Shown piece after piece: positions 24,901 through 34,200 of a stretch of DNA of 64,000 bases. The notes beneath the pieces are model-generated. The model was given only the letters and a program-made list of their open reading frames with translations, did not search any database and was not told the DNA's origin. The stretch's first letter is position 1; every line of letters begins with the position of its first letter. Source of the DNA: Lineus longissimus (taxonomy: Eukaryota > Nemertea > Pilidiophora > Heteronemertea > Lineidae); the NCBI RefSeq assembly GCF_910592395.1, contig NC_088313.1, forward strand, positions 12,416,437 through 12,480,436, written 5' to 3'. Position numbers and translations under genes: made by a program.

Positions 24901-26793
24901 GTATATAGATTTTCTCAGGGAGCATATCAATGTCCAGTGTTATAAATTTACAGTTTCTGGTTGGACGGAAAGTAGTAGTTTGGTGTGGCACACAGAAGTT
25001 CCAATTGCCCTTCAAAAGTCTGATGTGCATAGTATTGTATAAAAGAAAGCCCTACAGGAGCCCTGTTCACTCGTGGCTCGGACCCTCGGCTAGTGGTCAA
25101 GAGGGTTCTAGGGTATTTCGTCCCCAGACATTTCATCCCCCAAACATTTTGCCCCCGGACAGTTAGATCCCAGAGTCCCTGGACTGTTAGTCCCCGGACT
25201 GTTAGTCCCCGGACTGTTAGTCCCCGGACTGTTAGTCCCCGGACTGTTAGTCCCCGGACTGTTAGTCCCCGGACAATTCGTCCCTAGGACTTTTTGTCCC
25301 CGAACATTTCGCCCCAATAATATATTTTATCCATATTTTCACCAGTTCAATATGTATTCATTTCTGAGTGGCGGTGATCTCTAGTTCAAAACCCAGAATT
25401 GGTTTGAGACTTTTGGCATTTCTCTTTGTCCCACTTGCCTTTAATACTCCAGCTATGGGAACCGGTTAGAAATGCTTTGGTTGAAGTGTTAAAAGAGCAG
25501 ATCATCTGAGTTCTCCTTAAAGGTTTCAGAATAGACTAGGGTGAAAGTGTGAAGTCTGATGACACTTCTACCACAGCTCATATCAGACCAAACCCAAACT
25601 TTAACTCTTTAACTGTAACATTTCTCTTCCCAGTGACATCCAGGGCCTGGTTGTTAAAAAGCATGTTAGCTCATAACATCATGTTGACATGTTGTTACAT
25701 GTATGTACATCAATGCACATGTAACAACATGTCAGCGTGATGTTATGAGCTAACATGCTCTCCAACAACTGGACCCAGTTCCAAGACTCTAATTATTATT
25801 CTTTCCGAAACATTTTCTTATATCAAAGTTGAATGTTGGTTGAACTTCTGTATCAACCCACAAGCTTAGTACCTGATTAGAAAGAATCCAATTCATGAAT
25901 TTTTAATTCTTTTTCTAGGATGTTCACTTTGTACAGTAAATCCTTGCCACTCGATGTTGCCAGCAGAGTATGGGATGTGTTCTGCCGGGACGGAGAGGAA
26001 GTCTTGTTTAGAACTGCCCTCGGTAAGTGTACATGTAGCTTGGCTTGAAAAAAATGGATTTCGGCAGGTTATGAAATTTTCTTTCAGTTTTTCCATCAAA
26101 AGGTATTTGTTAGTGATTTTTAGTCAGGAAAATGAAACGCCTGTGGTATAATGACAATGTATTAACCCATTCGCTGCGAATGTATGCCAATTGGCGACTC
26201 AAATAAAATGTCTATCGTGGACCGTACACCGTTTGGCGACTTCACCTATCTTGATTCCTATACGTTATAGACTGATATGCAGTTTCGTAAATGTCCAATA
26301 GATGGCAATAGTGTTTCGTTCATGTGTTTTCCTCCATGAATGCTAATGAAAGGATTTAGAATGGTAGAGAAAAATGGAGATTTTGGGTTCCGCAGCGAAA
26401 GGGTTAAAGGGCTTTGAGACCAACATTGGTCTGAATAAAAATGCCAGAGAAAAACTCTTTATTATTTTCATTGTGACTGCGGCATGCTATTTCAAGTGAT
26501 TGGGCAGTGGATCTCTTCAAAAGTGCTGCAAAGAAAACCATATAAGGATCTTTATTATTGTCTTTCATTTAGTTCATTATTTTCTCATCTGCATTCCAGG
26601 TATTCTGAAGCTTTATGAGGATATTCTGCTGAATATGGACTTCATTCATCTGGCTCAGTTTCTGACCAAACTTCCCGAGGACATTACGTCATACGATGTG
26701 TTCAGAAGTATCGAGAAAATCCACATGGTGGTCGATAATAAAAAATTTGCTCAGGTCTTGTCGCAGAAGAAGGAATCTTTGGACACGTCTTGA
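5269..26793 (+). CDS. TBC1D12/14-like: TBC1D12/TBC1D14-like Rab GTPase-activating protein (11 coding exons)
   Basis: Coding exons: 5269-6998, 15468-15704, 18942-19024, 20168-20285, 20868-20974, 22042-22122, 23234-23391, 24188-24316, 24787-24896, 25919-26022 and 26600-26793. All junctions are GT-AG with matching phases and total 3051 nt, i.e. 1016 residues plus stop. Residues 1-600 are a low-complexity Ser-rich region with a Cys-rich patch near residues 17-70. A Lys/Glu-rich coiled coil covers about 680-715. The TBC domain runs from about 725 to 980. Both catalytic fingers are seen: Arg804 in [10 protein letters not shown] and Gln840 in GYVQG. TBC proteins speed GTP hydrolysis on Rabs. Vertebrate TBC1D14 and TBC1D12 act on recycling endosomes and in autophagy (family knowledge). 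Vertebrate members are about 700-780 residues, so this N terminus is longer. TBC1D12 and TBC1D14 cannot be told apart here; a single pre-duplication orthologue is likely. Confidence 0.95.
7421..7609. mobile_element. 189-bp palindromic MITE, copy 1
   Basis: Inverted ends TGTGACCCATCACAGC and its near-perfect reverse complement bound a 189-bp unit. Each end continues into AAAACCAGGCGCATGTCGC or its complement. The copy at 17991-18180 is the same family in reverse. It lies in intron 1. No ORF. Confidence 0.8.
8718..9075 (+). mobile_element. tRNA-derived SINE
   Basis: The head has a Pol III box A (TGGCGTAGTGGTTAGAGCA) and box B (GGTCATGGGTTAGATTC) in tRNA spacing, with CTCATAATC at the anticodon position as in Met tRNAs. 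A central domain (CCTTGAGCAACGCACTTTACCC, then AGTAAATGGGTACCTGGC) follows. The tail is GCGCTATATTAG plus (ATT)n. It is an intron 1 insertion. It is not a functional tRNA gene because the acceptor and D arms do not pair. Confidence 0.75.
10660..11680 (-). repeat. inverted array of the about 300-bp repeat family of 660-1632
   Basis: The reverse complement of the left-end family. It has three diverged units with CCACCTGGCGGC/CCACCAGGGGGCC segments, GGCACGTTTC, and one full TCAAGGTCACAGAGGTCA at 11331-11348. It lies in intron 1 of the TBC gene. No ORF. Confidence 0.65.
11692..11726. repeat. short perfect hairpin
   Basis: TATAGACCCCACAT pairs with ATGTGGGGTCTATA across a 7-nt loop. It looks like one end of a small mobile element, but I could not find its partner end. 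Confidence 0.5.
12004..12110 (+). promoter_or_regulatory. candidate internal promoter or alternative first exon in TBC intron 1
   Basis: A perfect CRE (TGACGTCA, 12004-12011) lies 14 bp before an ATG in the context CATCATGGCGGCGG (ATG at 12026). This opens 27 codons beginning [13 protein letters not shown] and ending in a stop. Vertebrate TBC1D14 has short isoforms made from downstream starts (family knowledge), so an alternative start here would make sense. No donor with the phase 2 needed for exon 2 is visible, so this is weak. Confidence 0.2.
12111..15467. other. rest of TBC intron 1
   Basis: Apart from a 24-bp tandem repeat at 14621-14690, I see only simple sequence (ATC repeats near 13140, poly-C near 15101) and no exon-like or conserved coding segment. 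Confidence 0.5.
14621..14690. repeat. 24-bp tandem repeat, three units
   Basis: Units of CATCGCTGTAATGTACAATC plus TTGA/TTGT begin at 14621, 14645 and 14669. It lies within intron 1. Confidence 0.8.
15468..15704 (+). CDS. TBC1D12/14-like exon 2
   Basis: The acceptor follows a pyrimidine tract (TTTCTCTTTTCAG) and the donor is CCGAT|GTGAGT. It enters and leaves in phase 2. It encodes the conserved pre-TBC linker ([11 protein letters not shown], then a stretch ending [11 protein letters not shown]), a signature of the TBC1D12/14 subfamily. Confidence 0.93.
17991..18180. mobile_element. 190-bp palindromic MITE, copy 2
   Basis: Same family as 7421-7609 but inverted. It begins TGTGACCCGTCACAGC and ends GCTGTGACAGGTCACA. 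Two opposed copies lie in one intron-rich gene, about 10.4 kb apart. Confidence 0.8.
18942..19024 (+). CDS. TBC1D12/14-like exon 3
   Basis: Acceptor TTTTGCAG|GAATCT, donor AAAAG|GTAAAA. Enters phase 2, leaves phase 1. It encodes a charged helix, [20 protein letters not shown], that starts the coiled coil. Confidence 0.92.
20168..20285 (+). CDS. TBC1D12/14-like exon 4
   Basis: Acceptor TTTGCAG|AACTG, donor AATAT|GTAAGT. Enters phase 1, leaves phase 2. It encodes the Lys/Leu/Glu heptads of the coiled coil and the subfamily motif [11 protein letters not shown] just before the TBC domain. Confidence 0.94.
20407..20808. mobile_element. palindromic MITE, about 400 bp
   Basis: CCTAAACAGCGTCCACC at 20407 is matched by GGTGGACGCTGTTTAGG ending at 20808. 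The arms extend about 90 bp (AATGGTCATAAATGAAATAA against its complement). It sits in intron 4, ending about 60 bp before the exon 5 acceptor. Confidence 0.75.
20868..20974 (+). CDS. TBC1D12/14-like exon 5 (start of TBC domain)
   Basis: Acceptor GTTACAG|GCGTGG, donor ACATG|GTAAGC. Enters phase 2, leaves phase 1. It encodes the [17 protein letters not shown] motif that opens TBC domains, followed by [11 protein letters not shown], a TBC1D12/14 signature. Confidence 0.96.
21079..21299 (+). mobile_element. 221-bp MITE with TTAAAGGG ends, copy 1
   Basis: It begins TTAAAGGGATACTAGAGGCAG and ends CTGCCTATAGTCCCCCTTTAA, imperfect 21-bp inverted ends. A related copy lies in the other orientation at about 44545-44765, sharing GGCAGGCAAGATAAAGTTACACAA in two runs. 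It is in intron 5. Confidence 0.65.
21674..21834. mobile_element. pogo/Tigger-type MITE, 161 bp
   Basis: Ends CAGTGGAACCTCCCTTAGCG and GAGAGGTTCTACTC are imperfect inverted repeats of the pogo/Tigger type and are flanked by TA on both sides. The interior repeats CTCTATTAAGGACA. It is non-autonomous, with no transposase. Confidence 0.7.
22042..22122 (+). CDS. TBC1D12/14-like exon 6
   Basis: Acceptor TTTTCAG|AATTAT, donor CGAAG|GTAAAG. Enters and leaves phase 1. It encodes [17 protein letters not shown] and then an acidic loop, a variable segment in the family. Confidence 0.92.
22167..22671. mobile_element. Mutator-like foldback MITE with 9-bp target duplication
   Basis: Inverted ends (CATCATAAGGAAATCGGGGG and CCCCCGATTTCCTCAGGATG) have arms of about 80 bp. 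They are flanked by a perfect 9-bp direct repeat, CAGGTGTTA, at 22158-22166 and 22672-22680. A 9-bp duplication with long inverted ends points to the Mutator superfamily. The copy at 3761-4671 is the same family. It is an intron 6 insertion beginning 45 bp after the donor. Confidence 0.8.
22746..22915 (+). mobile_element. tRNA-derived SINE
   Basis: Box A-like TGGCTCGGTGTAGGAGCG and box B GGTTCGAGACC are in tRNA spacing. The body has AAGCGCTTTGAGACTTCTG and the tail is (TTTC)n. It lies in intron 6. It is not a true tRNA gene because the arms do not fold. Confidence 0.65.
23234..23391 (+). CDS. TBC1D12/14-like exon 7 (arginine finger)
   Basis: Acceptor CTATTCCAG|AGCC, donor GATAT|GTAAGT. Enters phase 1, leaves phase 0. 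It encodes [10 protein letters not shown] with the catalytic Arg, then [20 protein letters not shown] and RPDVGY. The Tyr of the YxQ motif is the last codon. Confidence 0.97.
24188..24316 (+). CDS. TBC1D12/14-like exon 8 (glutamine finger)
   Basis: Acceptor TTGCAG|GTTCAA, donor CACTG|GTAAGT; phase 0 on both sides. It starts [13 protein letters not shown], completing the YVQ catalytic motif across the intron. It continues with [17 protein letters not shown]. Confidence 0.97.
24787..24896 (+). CDS. TBC1D12/14-like exon 9
   Basis: Acceptor TTTCAG|ATGAAG, donor GACTG|GTGAGT. Enters phase 0, leaves phase 2. It encodes a TBC core helix ending [10 protein letters not shown] and Trp. Confidence 0.95.
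25181..25270. repeat. 15-bp minisatellite, six perfect units
   Basis: Six perfect copies of GGACTGTTAGTCCCC lie in intron 9. Degenerate related units (TTTCGTCCCC, TTTTGCCCCC) extend the array to about 25115-25315. Each unit is itself partly palindromic. Confidence 0.9.
25643..25776. mobile_element. near-perfect hairpin MITE, 134 bp
   Basis: The ends GGGCCTGGTTGTT and AACAACTGGACCC pair. The inner arms AGCATGTTAGCTCATAACAT and complement pair over about 43 bp with one or two mismatches and a loop of about 14 nt. It is in intron 9. Confidence 0.75.
25919..26022 (+). CDS. TBC1D12/14-like exon 10
   Basis: Acceptor TTTTCTAG|GATGTT, donor CCTCG|GTAAGT. Enters phase 2, leaves phase 1. It encodes [19 protein letters not shown] and [14 protein letters not shown], the most conserved C-terminal TBC motif. 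Confidence 0.97.
26600..26793 (+). CDS. TBC1D12/14-like exon 11 (terminal)
   Basis: Acceptor GCATTCCAG|GTATTC. It opens in phase 1 and ends at TGA 26791-26793. It encodes the last TBC helices ([20 protein letters not shown], then LTKLPEDI) and a short polar tail. Confidence 0.96.
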
Positions 26794-26827
26794 TGTATGG
26801 GCGTGACTTCTGATTGGACGTGTAAAA

Positions 26828-27275
26828 ACTTGTGATTCAGATCCGAGTCCTGATTGGCCTCTGATGTCTTGAATCTCTGCTATGATTGGAGGAGTATAGT
26901 CATGTGATTCAGATCCGAGTCCTGATTGGCCTGTTGTCTTGGAGCTCTGCTATGATTGGAGGAGTACAGTCTTATGATTCAGGTCTGAGTCCTGATTGGC
27001 CTCTGTTGTCTTGAATCTCTGCTATGATTGGAGGAGTATAGTCATGTGATTATGATCAGAGCCCTGATTGGCCTCTGTTGTCTTGGATCTCTGCTATGAT
27101 TGGAGGAGTATAGTCATGTGATTCAGATCGGAGCCCTGATTGGCCTCTATTGTCTTGGGGTCTCTGCTCTTATTGGAGGAGTACAGTCATGTGATTCAGG
27201 TCCGAGTCCTGATTGGCCTCTGTTGTCTCAGATCTCTGCTGTTATTGGAGGAGTATAGTCATGTGATTCAAGTGC
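26828..27275 (+). repeat. 72-bp tandem repeat with paired inverted CCAAT boxes
   Basis: Six units have the anchor CTGATTGGCCT near 26850, 26922, 26992, 27064, 27136 and 27209, a period of 70-73 bp. Every unit also holds TATGATTGGAGGAGTA (TTATTGG in the last two) about 32 bp on, so the array carries about twelve ATTGG (inverted CCAAT) motifs. It begins 35 bp after the TBC stop and so is 3' UTR or immediate 3' flank. Confidence 0.88.
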
Positions 27276-27738
27276 CGCTAATGTAAATGCCAAATGGGAA
27301 GAGTTGCTTGATATTGAGACAGAGGTACGCTGATGAGAAGTCTAATTGTACAAAGGCGTTTATTTATTCTTAAGTTGGTATGCTTTCGAATTCTCATTGG
27401 AAGAGTGTGGTCATTTGATCATGTCGACACCAGGATTGGCTAAGGGTAAAACAGGATGTGGAAGCATTGACAGGTCAAAAGCCAATGTGATATCGATGGA
27501 ACAAGTGCCAAGGAGGCCATCGTCTGCGTTTGAGTCTGGCAGCAAATCTCCACAGTTATTGATGATAACTCTTAATAGCAAGGCAGGGAGCCATGGAGAG
27601 AATGGTTATTTTAATGAAAAGAGTTCAAGCATGATAATTGATCGGTAGGCAAGAAAGATTTCATTCTTTGGGTGCAGTCAATTCAGCCCCGTCTGTTGCA
27701 GTGGGCTTAATTGGGATCTAGATATTAGAAATACCATA
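27276..27738. other. 3' flank of the TBC gene
   Basis: A 100-codon open frame (27346-27648) has no recognisable motif and no splice partner. Its first half is low-complexity. It is probably 3' UTR or chance. No canonical AATAAA signal is seen close by. Confidence 0.35.
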
Positions 27739-28563
27739 CAGTGGAACCTCCCTTTGCAGACACCTTCGTTAAATACAATATAGTATGACACCCTCTCTTG
27801 ATTTTAGTTCTGATTTTTGTTCTGATCATTTCTACTCACTTTTACCTATGAAGTCAGGAGTTAAGTCCTTTCTAACTCTTTGAGTGCCCATCGATTTTCT
27901 CGATTTGCCCTTAGTGCCCTTGAGCAGGAATACACCCGGGAAGCACATCTGGGAATCCCAACTTCATCGACGATCGTTACACACTGTTTCGCGGCGATTT
28001 CGTGGACATGTACCGTTTCTGGTGATGAACGTCGTTCGCACTTGGAGGATAAGACAAAAAATTGGACGTTTCTGTCAAGGGCACTCAAAGAGTTTAAAGA
28101 CTGCATTTGTCACGGTGTCCTTGAAGATTAAGTAGATGAAAGCTACATGTACACTGCTGATCATTTCTGTTATCACAGAGAGGATTTTTAAACGACCCAG
28201 AAACTTTTGACCAGATATTCGGTCACATACGGCCAATATGGGCCCATTTATGTTGGGCTAGCAATTCCTGGCCAAAAAAACAACTGGTCCTTTGAGGATG
28301 CCATTTCCACCGTATGATGCCACAGGATTGTATATTACATCATAAAGACCTCTGTCGGCCGATGTGCCTGACTGTTGGGGACTCCCCGGTGTATTTCTTA
28401 GATTTAATACTTGGCATGAAGTCAGTTTGGGGCTCTGCAAAAACACCCTTATATTTCTCCACAGAGTTTTGCTCCATTTTTATTTCTGACGTCTCATAGG
28501 TGAATTGCATTTTGAAAGATTTTAACTGCTATTATCTGACTCTTTGATAGAGAAGTTCTACTG
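27739..28563. mobile_element. pogo/Tigger-type element, about 825 bp, non-autonomous
   Basis: Begins CAGTGGAACCTCCCTTTGCAG and ends AGAGAAGTTCTACTG, inverted relative to each other. It is flanked by TA on both sides (27737-27738 and 28564-28565). It is the same end family as 21674-21834 but longer. No transposase ORF is visible inside. Confidence 0.6.
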
Positions 28564-28565
28564 TA

Positions 28566-30397
28566 TTGAGATATGTTTCTCGGTAAATTGTGCTGTTTGC
28601 CAAAAAGATAGGTTATTGTGCTCTCTGGTTTGTTGATAATCGGGTTGGTAAAGTAATTCTGATTTGGCATAACATGATTTCTTAACATTTCCGTCACAGC
28701 CTGTCAAGTTTCAAGGTGTGCCTGGTGGAGTTTTGTCTATTCAGAGGGGTTTAATGGTGTTTCAAGGGATTCGCCTTGGTGTAAAGCTTGAGTTCCTAGG
28801 TTGTGCCAATTATGGTACAATGATTTTGAGTTTGCCAGATACTTTTAACATGGAAATATTGGTGTGCCTTTTAATTTTTTGATGGCTGCAAAATAGAAAG
28901 TCTCATTGAAATTATTGGGTTTGTCAAAAAGCATAAGTATGCCTTTAGCGGCAATTTCACATAACCGCAAAATAAAATGGCGGCAAATATTTCCGAGTTT
29001 ACAGTATGTGGTGTGACTGGTTGTTGCTCATTTGTGGAATCTCATCAACATGCATCACAGTCACACAGGGGGGTTGAGTTCAAGTAAATGTCATAGCTGC
29101 TGGTCACTATAATCATGTAGCCATTCCCAGGGAACTCTGGGGGGTTGTGAAGGACCCTATCGGTAAAAATTGTCTAAAGGGGTATGCTGTACGTAATTAC
29201 TTGTTCTGCCAGTTGGCTGAAAAGAGTGGAAATGTCATTGAACGTCTGTCCAATTTTGTCGATTATCAAAAATTTTCTGTGCTCAACTACCAGTTTACTT
29301 TTCACCATTTTACTTGCCCAACTGTCCGGTATATCATATGAAAATTTCAGATTCACAACCCCCCCAGTATTTGATGCGACGCGGTCAAACATCGACAATT
29401 TAGCTGCTAAAAGGCTTAAAAAGTCAATGGTGGTCTTGTCTCAACAGAAGAAAGCCCTCAAGCCGAGATATATTTTAAAAGTTGACCAATTGAGTTGCTT
29501 TAGTACTTCTGGAAAAATTTACTGGAGACGCGCATATTTCTGTCACCCCAACACAAGAGCCATGAACTTACACTTGATCTCACCCAGTGTAATGAATTGA
29601 ATGCTGTTCTAGAAGTTCTTCTTCTTCTTTGGATTCCCGTCGGGTTTGACCCTTTCCAGGATCCAATATCGTCAAGACTTTTCTTGTCTCTCTTACTCTG
29701 TTAAACTTTCATACTCAAGGTTTGTTGGGCACAATACTCTTTTGATCTTTGTATAAACAACAGGCATTGAAAGTGCTTAGGAATTCAAATTTTTTATGAT
29801 GGAAGAGGGTTATATCTGTGTATTGTTTTGGGACTTTTAAATTGATTGACTGAAGTTATGTACATGTATGTCCGATATCATTTCAAGTCATTATTCGGGA
29901 AGAAAATCATGACAATGCTGTATGAAGTCAGTCCATGTAGAAGCAATATATTTAATTCAGTATTGAATTGCACTTCAGTTTTCATTACACTGTTAATATT
30001 TGCATAATTATGAGGTATTTTGCATATTCCAAATTGCATGTATTTGCATTTCCTGATCATCATTCAGAACAGGTCAAGCCTGACTGATTAGAGAGATTAA
30101 GACAAGTACTTTGCATTTTATATTTCTATAAGAAACAATCATGTATATAAAAAACAAGTAGATCACGTGTATATGACAGTAATGTATATCATTTGCAGAG
30201 TTTTGCATGTTGGATTTGTAATGCACTGGTCGATGTACATGTATGAGCATTTATACAGGCTGGTGACTGACAATAGGTGTCACTACCAGTCTTACAGATT
30301 ACAAAAAAGAACAAACATTCACTCGGGGTGATTAGATTTAGAAATTTCACATAAATGTTCAGTTTTGTCAGTGCCAGCAAAATGTTACTCTTGCTGT
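28566..30397. other. intergenic, no gene seen
   Basis: No splice-consistent or family-like coding sequence. A 138-codon open frame at 29184-29600 has no motif and is treated as chance. Confidence 0.45.
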
Positions 30398-31239
30398 AAC
30401 GTCACCATTGCGTCATTCGCCAGATTTATGATGTCGGACAGCGTCATGACGACACAATTTCCTTGATTTTTGGACCATTCGTGTTGCCTTAGTCAAAGGC
30501 CCATCTTGACCGTATAAGCCATCAATGCATTGTTTAATTTTGATACATTCGAAGACCGACCAATTGAGCGTCACAGTACGCAAGCCATGGCCTCATTGGT
30601 GGTACCGTGACGCAGTTATCATAGTTTGAAATTAAAATTGCGGCCGTGATCAGTTTTTACTCTTGCTGTTCATTTTAGGGGGGCTATTCCTTTGCCATCT
30701 GGTTGCTCCTTGAAACCCCTGATTGATTTCTGTGGAGACCGGGGGTAATAATTTGATATCCCATGGTGCTTTATCAGTTTCATCACTGAGGAGCGCTATA
30801 TATAAATCTGTGACATAATTATTATTATTTATCTTATCCGGATAAAAACCGATGTATCATTATGAGCAGCTATATTTTGGCTGTGACAGTCACATCTATC
30901 ATAATGCGGGCGATCATGCGGTGGCCATATTAAAAATGTGCAGCACGCACGGTGACAACCATTTTAGGGGGGTCTGTTCCTTCACCACATTGATAAAATG
31001 CTTTTTTTTAATAGCCAAACGAAAAAAATCCAGCTTTATATGGATTTCATTCCCGTCATCAATAAATTCAGGAAACCTTAATGTACATGTAGCACCCTGA
31101 TTTTGGATTGGATTTCTCCAAGATAGATACTTGTCCGCGCTCTATAAAAAAGCGTCCCATAATTTTTATGGAGAAGCCATTTTCATGGCATGGCAGCGCG
31201 ACGTCATAAATCTGGCGAATGACGCAATGGTGACGTTAG
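30398..31239. mobile_element. foldback element with 38-bp inverted ends
   Basis: AACGTCACCATTGCGTCATT at 30399 (continuing CGCCAGATTTATGATGTC) is repeated inverted at 31200-31238 with about one mismatch. The interior contains a SINE-like tail (GAGCGCTATATATAAATCTG then (ATT)n, about 30790-30836) and internally related segments with TTTTAGGGGGG. No ORF. Confidence 0.55.
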
Positions 31240-34200
31240 TAGGGAAAGATTTTGGCAGCGGACAGTTGCAGAAATAGTTGTGATAGAAAATCTGTCTGTA
31301 TGCAGCAGCCATTTCATTCTACCTCTATTGAAGTGGTCAGTGGCAGATCTCGAAATTTGGGAAAAGAGGGATGCAGCCCCACCCAGGTTGCAATTGTGGA
31401 TAGAGGGGGCTGTGGAGAGCCTTTCTCCAGATAACTATGTCAAAAATGAATTTTCTGGGCATCCAAGAGATAAAATTTCAGAAGCGCCTTGATTCTTGGG
31501 GAGAGGTGCCCTAAAAAATTCATGACAAAATTGGGGCTGCGTCACTCCCTAATTCTGCCACTGGTGTTTTTTTAACCCTCTAAAAAGTCACTGCACACAC
31601 CACAGTTCCAAAAACGCAGTTGATTTGGCTGTTTTCCAAACAAATTGGCACACTGAGTATTCTGAAATCGGTGTTCTTTGGATCAGTGTTTATGAGTAAA
31701 CTATAAAAATTATGAACTTCAAAAACGTCATGAAATTTGTGTAGAAAAAAAATCGGCAGTGATTTTATGACACATTGCATATTTGTTCTATGTAATTTCA
31801 CTCGGTTTCACTCTATTGTTTACTTATCATTTGACTTAATTAATGAGCATTTGTGATGGCAGGCAATCGATTTTTGTTTGAGGAAAAAAAGTCCATTGAA
31901 AGTGGTGATAAGATGAAAATGCACTGGGAGTTTTTTCAAGCAAAGGTTGGATCCAGGTACATAAAAAGACTGGATGCAAAGGCAAAAGCAGTATAGACTC
32001 GCTAGAGTCTGTTAGTCAATATTAAAATGTGATGTGTAAGCAGGGTAAAATGGAACTTGAAAAGTGATAATCCTTGAGGCTGGTCAAATCATAAGCGAGG
32101 ATATTTGACACTGGTATGAATTGGACTCTGTCCAGATCATTGCACCATGCGATGGCGTTACATAAATCGTGATGTTTTTCTCGCACCAAAAGTTCTGGCT
32201 AGTTTAAGTTGGGCAAGTTCCTGTTCTCTTTTGAGGACTCCGCTGCAGAGAGGCATGCACTAATCTGGTCAAAAGGGAATTGCAGGCTTTAAAAAGTTGA
32301 TCAGGGACTCGGTGCCTTCATGGGGCTGCCCTTTGAGGAAGAGATAGTTACATGGGCAATAGCAGAAACAGATGGTGTGCGATTCTGTTTCTGGTAATAC
32401 ATGTAGTTGCAAGTCAGTGTCATGTTCATGTTTATTTTTGTTTTGGGTTTTTTGCTGGGGTTTCAGAACGGGGTCATTGATGTTGAATTGTATGTAGCAA
32501 AGAAATGTCCAGATGCACTCTTCATGTAGCTGCTTGCAGTACAATGTATGTCAGCACTGTTTTGGACTGACGTGGATGCTTGATACCGATTTAGGATACT
32601 TAAGTTCTATTTTGGTGATAACATGTCAACTTGTCATGAACGACTGGAAATAAGATGATGTATGTGTCATTTTGTGCCAAATATACCATGATTGTGGGAG
32701 ATCATCTAAAAATACACCAAACAGCGGTATACTTCACTGATTTCAACGAGTGAATTTCCAGATCAAAGCAACTAAAGGCTAATCAAAATTGGAGCCCTAT
32801 TTCAAGTTCTGTCAAAATTTGATGAACTCTGATATGAATATGGTATTTTGTAAACATTGGAGTATTTTGTAAAAATTGGAGTCCTATTTCAAGTTCTGTC
32901 AAAATTTGATGAACTATGATATGAATATGGTATTTTGTAAACATTTTGTTATCCTGAACATGTACATGTACATTGTACATTGTAGCATCAAGTGGTCTTG
33001 TAGCTGAGAGGCAGCACTTTCTGGCAGACTGTATGACAACTCGCACTCAATTGAAAATATCTGAAGAGTATGCGATGTGCCCCCCAAAAAAACTTCAAGG
33101 GGGGTTTTACATACCAACACTTCAGCCTACTTTTTACATTTTCTCGGGCGGTGAAAATGAACCGCCTCATTTCCTGTAAAAGTCTGGCGCAGATCAGTTA
33201 GCTAGATTAGGCCTGCTGAACATGTGGACAATAGGGTCCGCTGTAGGGTTCCATTCAGTAACTTGCGTAAGACTTGATGATGCTTTGATATCAACTGATG
33301 TGCGGGAAGGGCATTGTATTTGTCATAAGAAATACACTTTAAGAGGTTACATCTTTTGGCAAGTATATGTGGATTTCTCCTATTCGGTCCTGTAAAATGT
33401 TCTCACAGAGGAGGTAGTCGGTTGAGGACTTTTGAGGAGAATTTCATAATTCCTTCAGGTCTAGTCCTGGTCACCAGAGAGTTAATTCATGCTTGTCTGC
33501 TCGAAAAGATTTGAAGACCAATATCATATTTGCTTAACAAATCTCAATGTCTATTGTTGAAATGTTCTTTTTATTACAAATTAGGATTAAAAGCAGTCTG
33601 AGGTCAGACAATATTGTACATACCTTGCTTATAATTTTGCAGAATGACCAATGTATTTATCACAAATGCCCATATTTAGGGTACAATATTTATGCATATT
33701 TAAGCACACTGCACCAATTGGTGGGTGACTGATTCTTGTGACAGGACAGTGGTCCAAGAAATTTACTCTAAAGACTCCAAAATGTGGTTATTTTGACAGC
33801 CCCTGGGCATCAATCAGTGGTGGATCAAGAAATTTTGGGAAGGGGGATTGCAGCCGAACCCATAGAGCCCTGGTGGTGTGATATGGAAGCTGAAATGTTG
33901 GCCAAAACCTCGGCTCTGCCTCTGTTTAGGTCTGCATTTTGGCTCCACCCTCGCAGTTTTTGTGAGACAACGAATACCTCCAGTTTGGTATCAATTCCTT
34001 AAGCGAATGAAATTATGTGTTCTCCCAAAATTATGATTGGGAAAATTATATTTTCTCCAATCGCAACAATAAAGAACTGCAAAAATGTGGTTGTCCCGGT
34101 TTACAGCACTTAAGAAAAAAATGTTGATGGGCATACCCCTCAGTCATTTTCATAGATCATGAATCCCTTGCCAGGATTTCCAGACAAGGGGGGGCCTTGT

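Noticed and set aside
25181-25270. Repeat-coded protein in the overlapping frames (SPRTV / GTNSP repeats)
   Set aside because: It lies in an intron, is a pure 15-bp minisatellite open in both strands, and has no start or splice support.
27346-27648. 100-codon ORF after the TBC gene
   Set aside because: No homology signal, no splice partner, poor start context. Kept only as 3' flank.
29184-29600. 138-codon ORF
   Set aside because: No recognisable domain; composition resembles random translation of AT-rich DNA.
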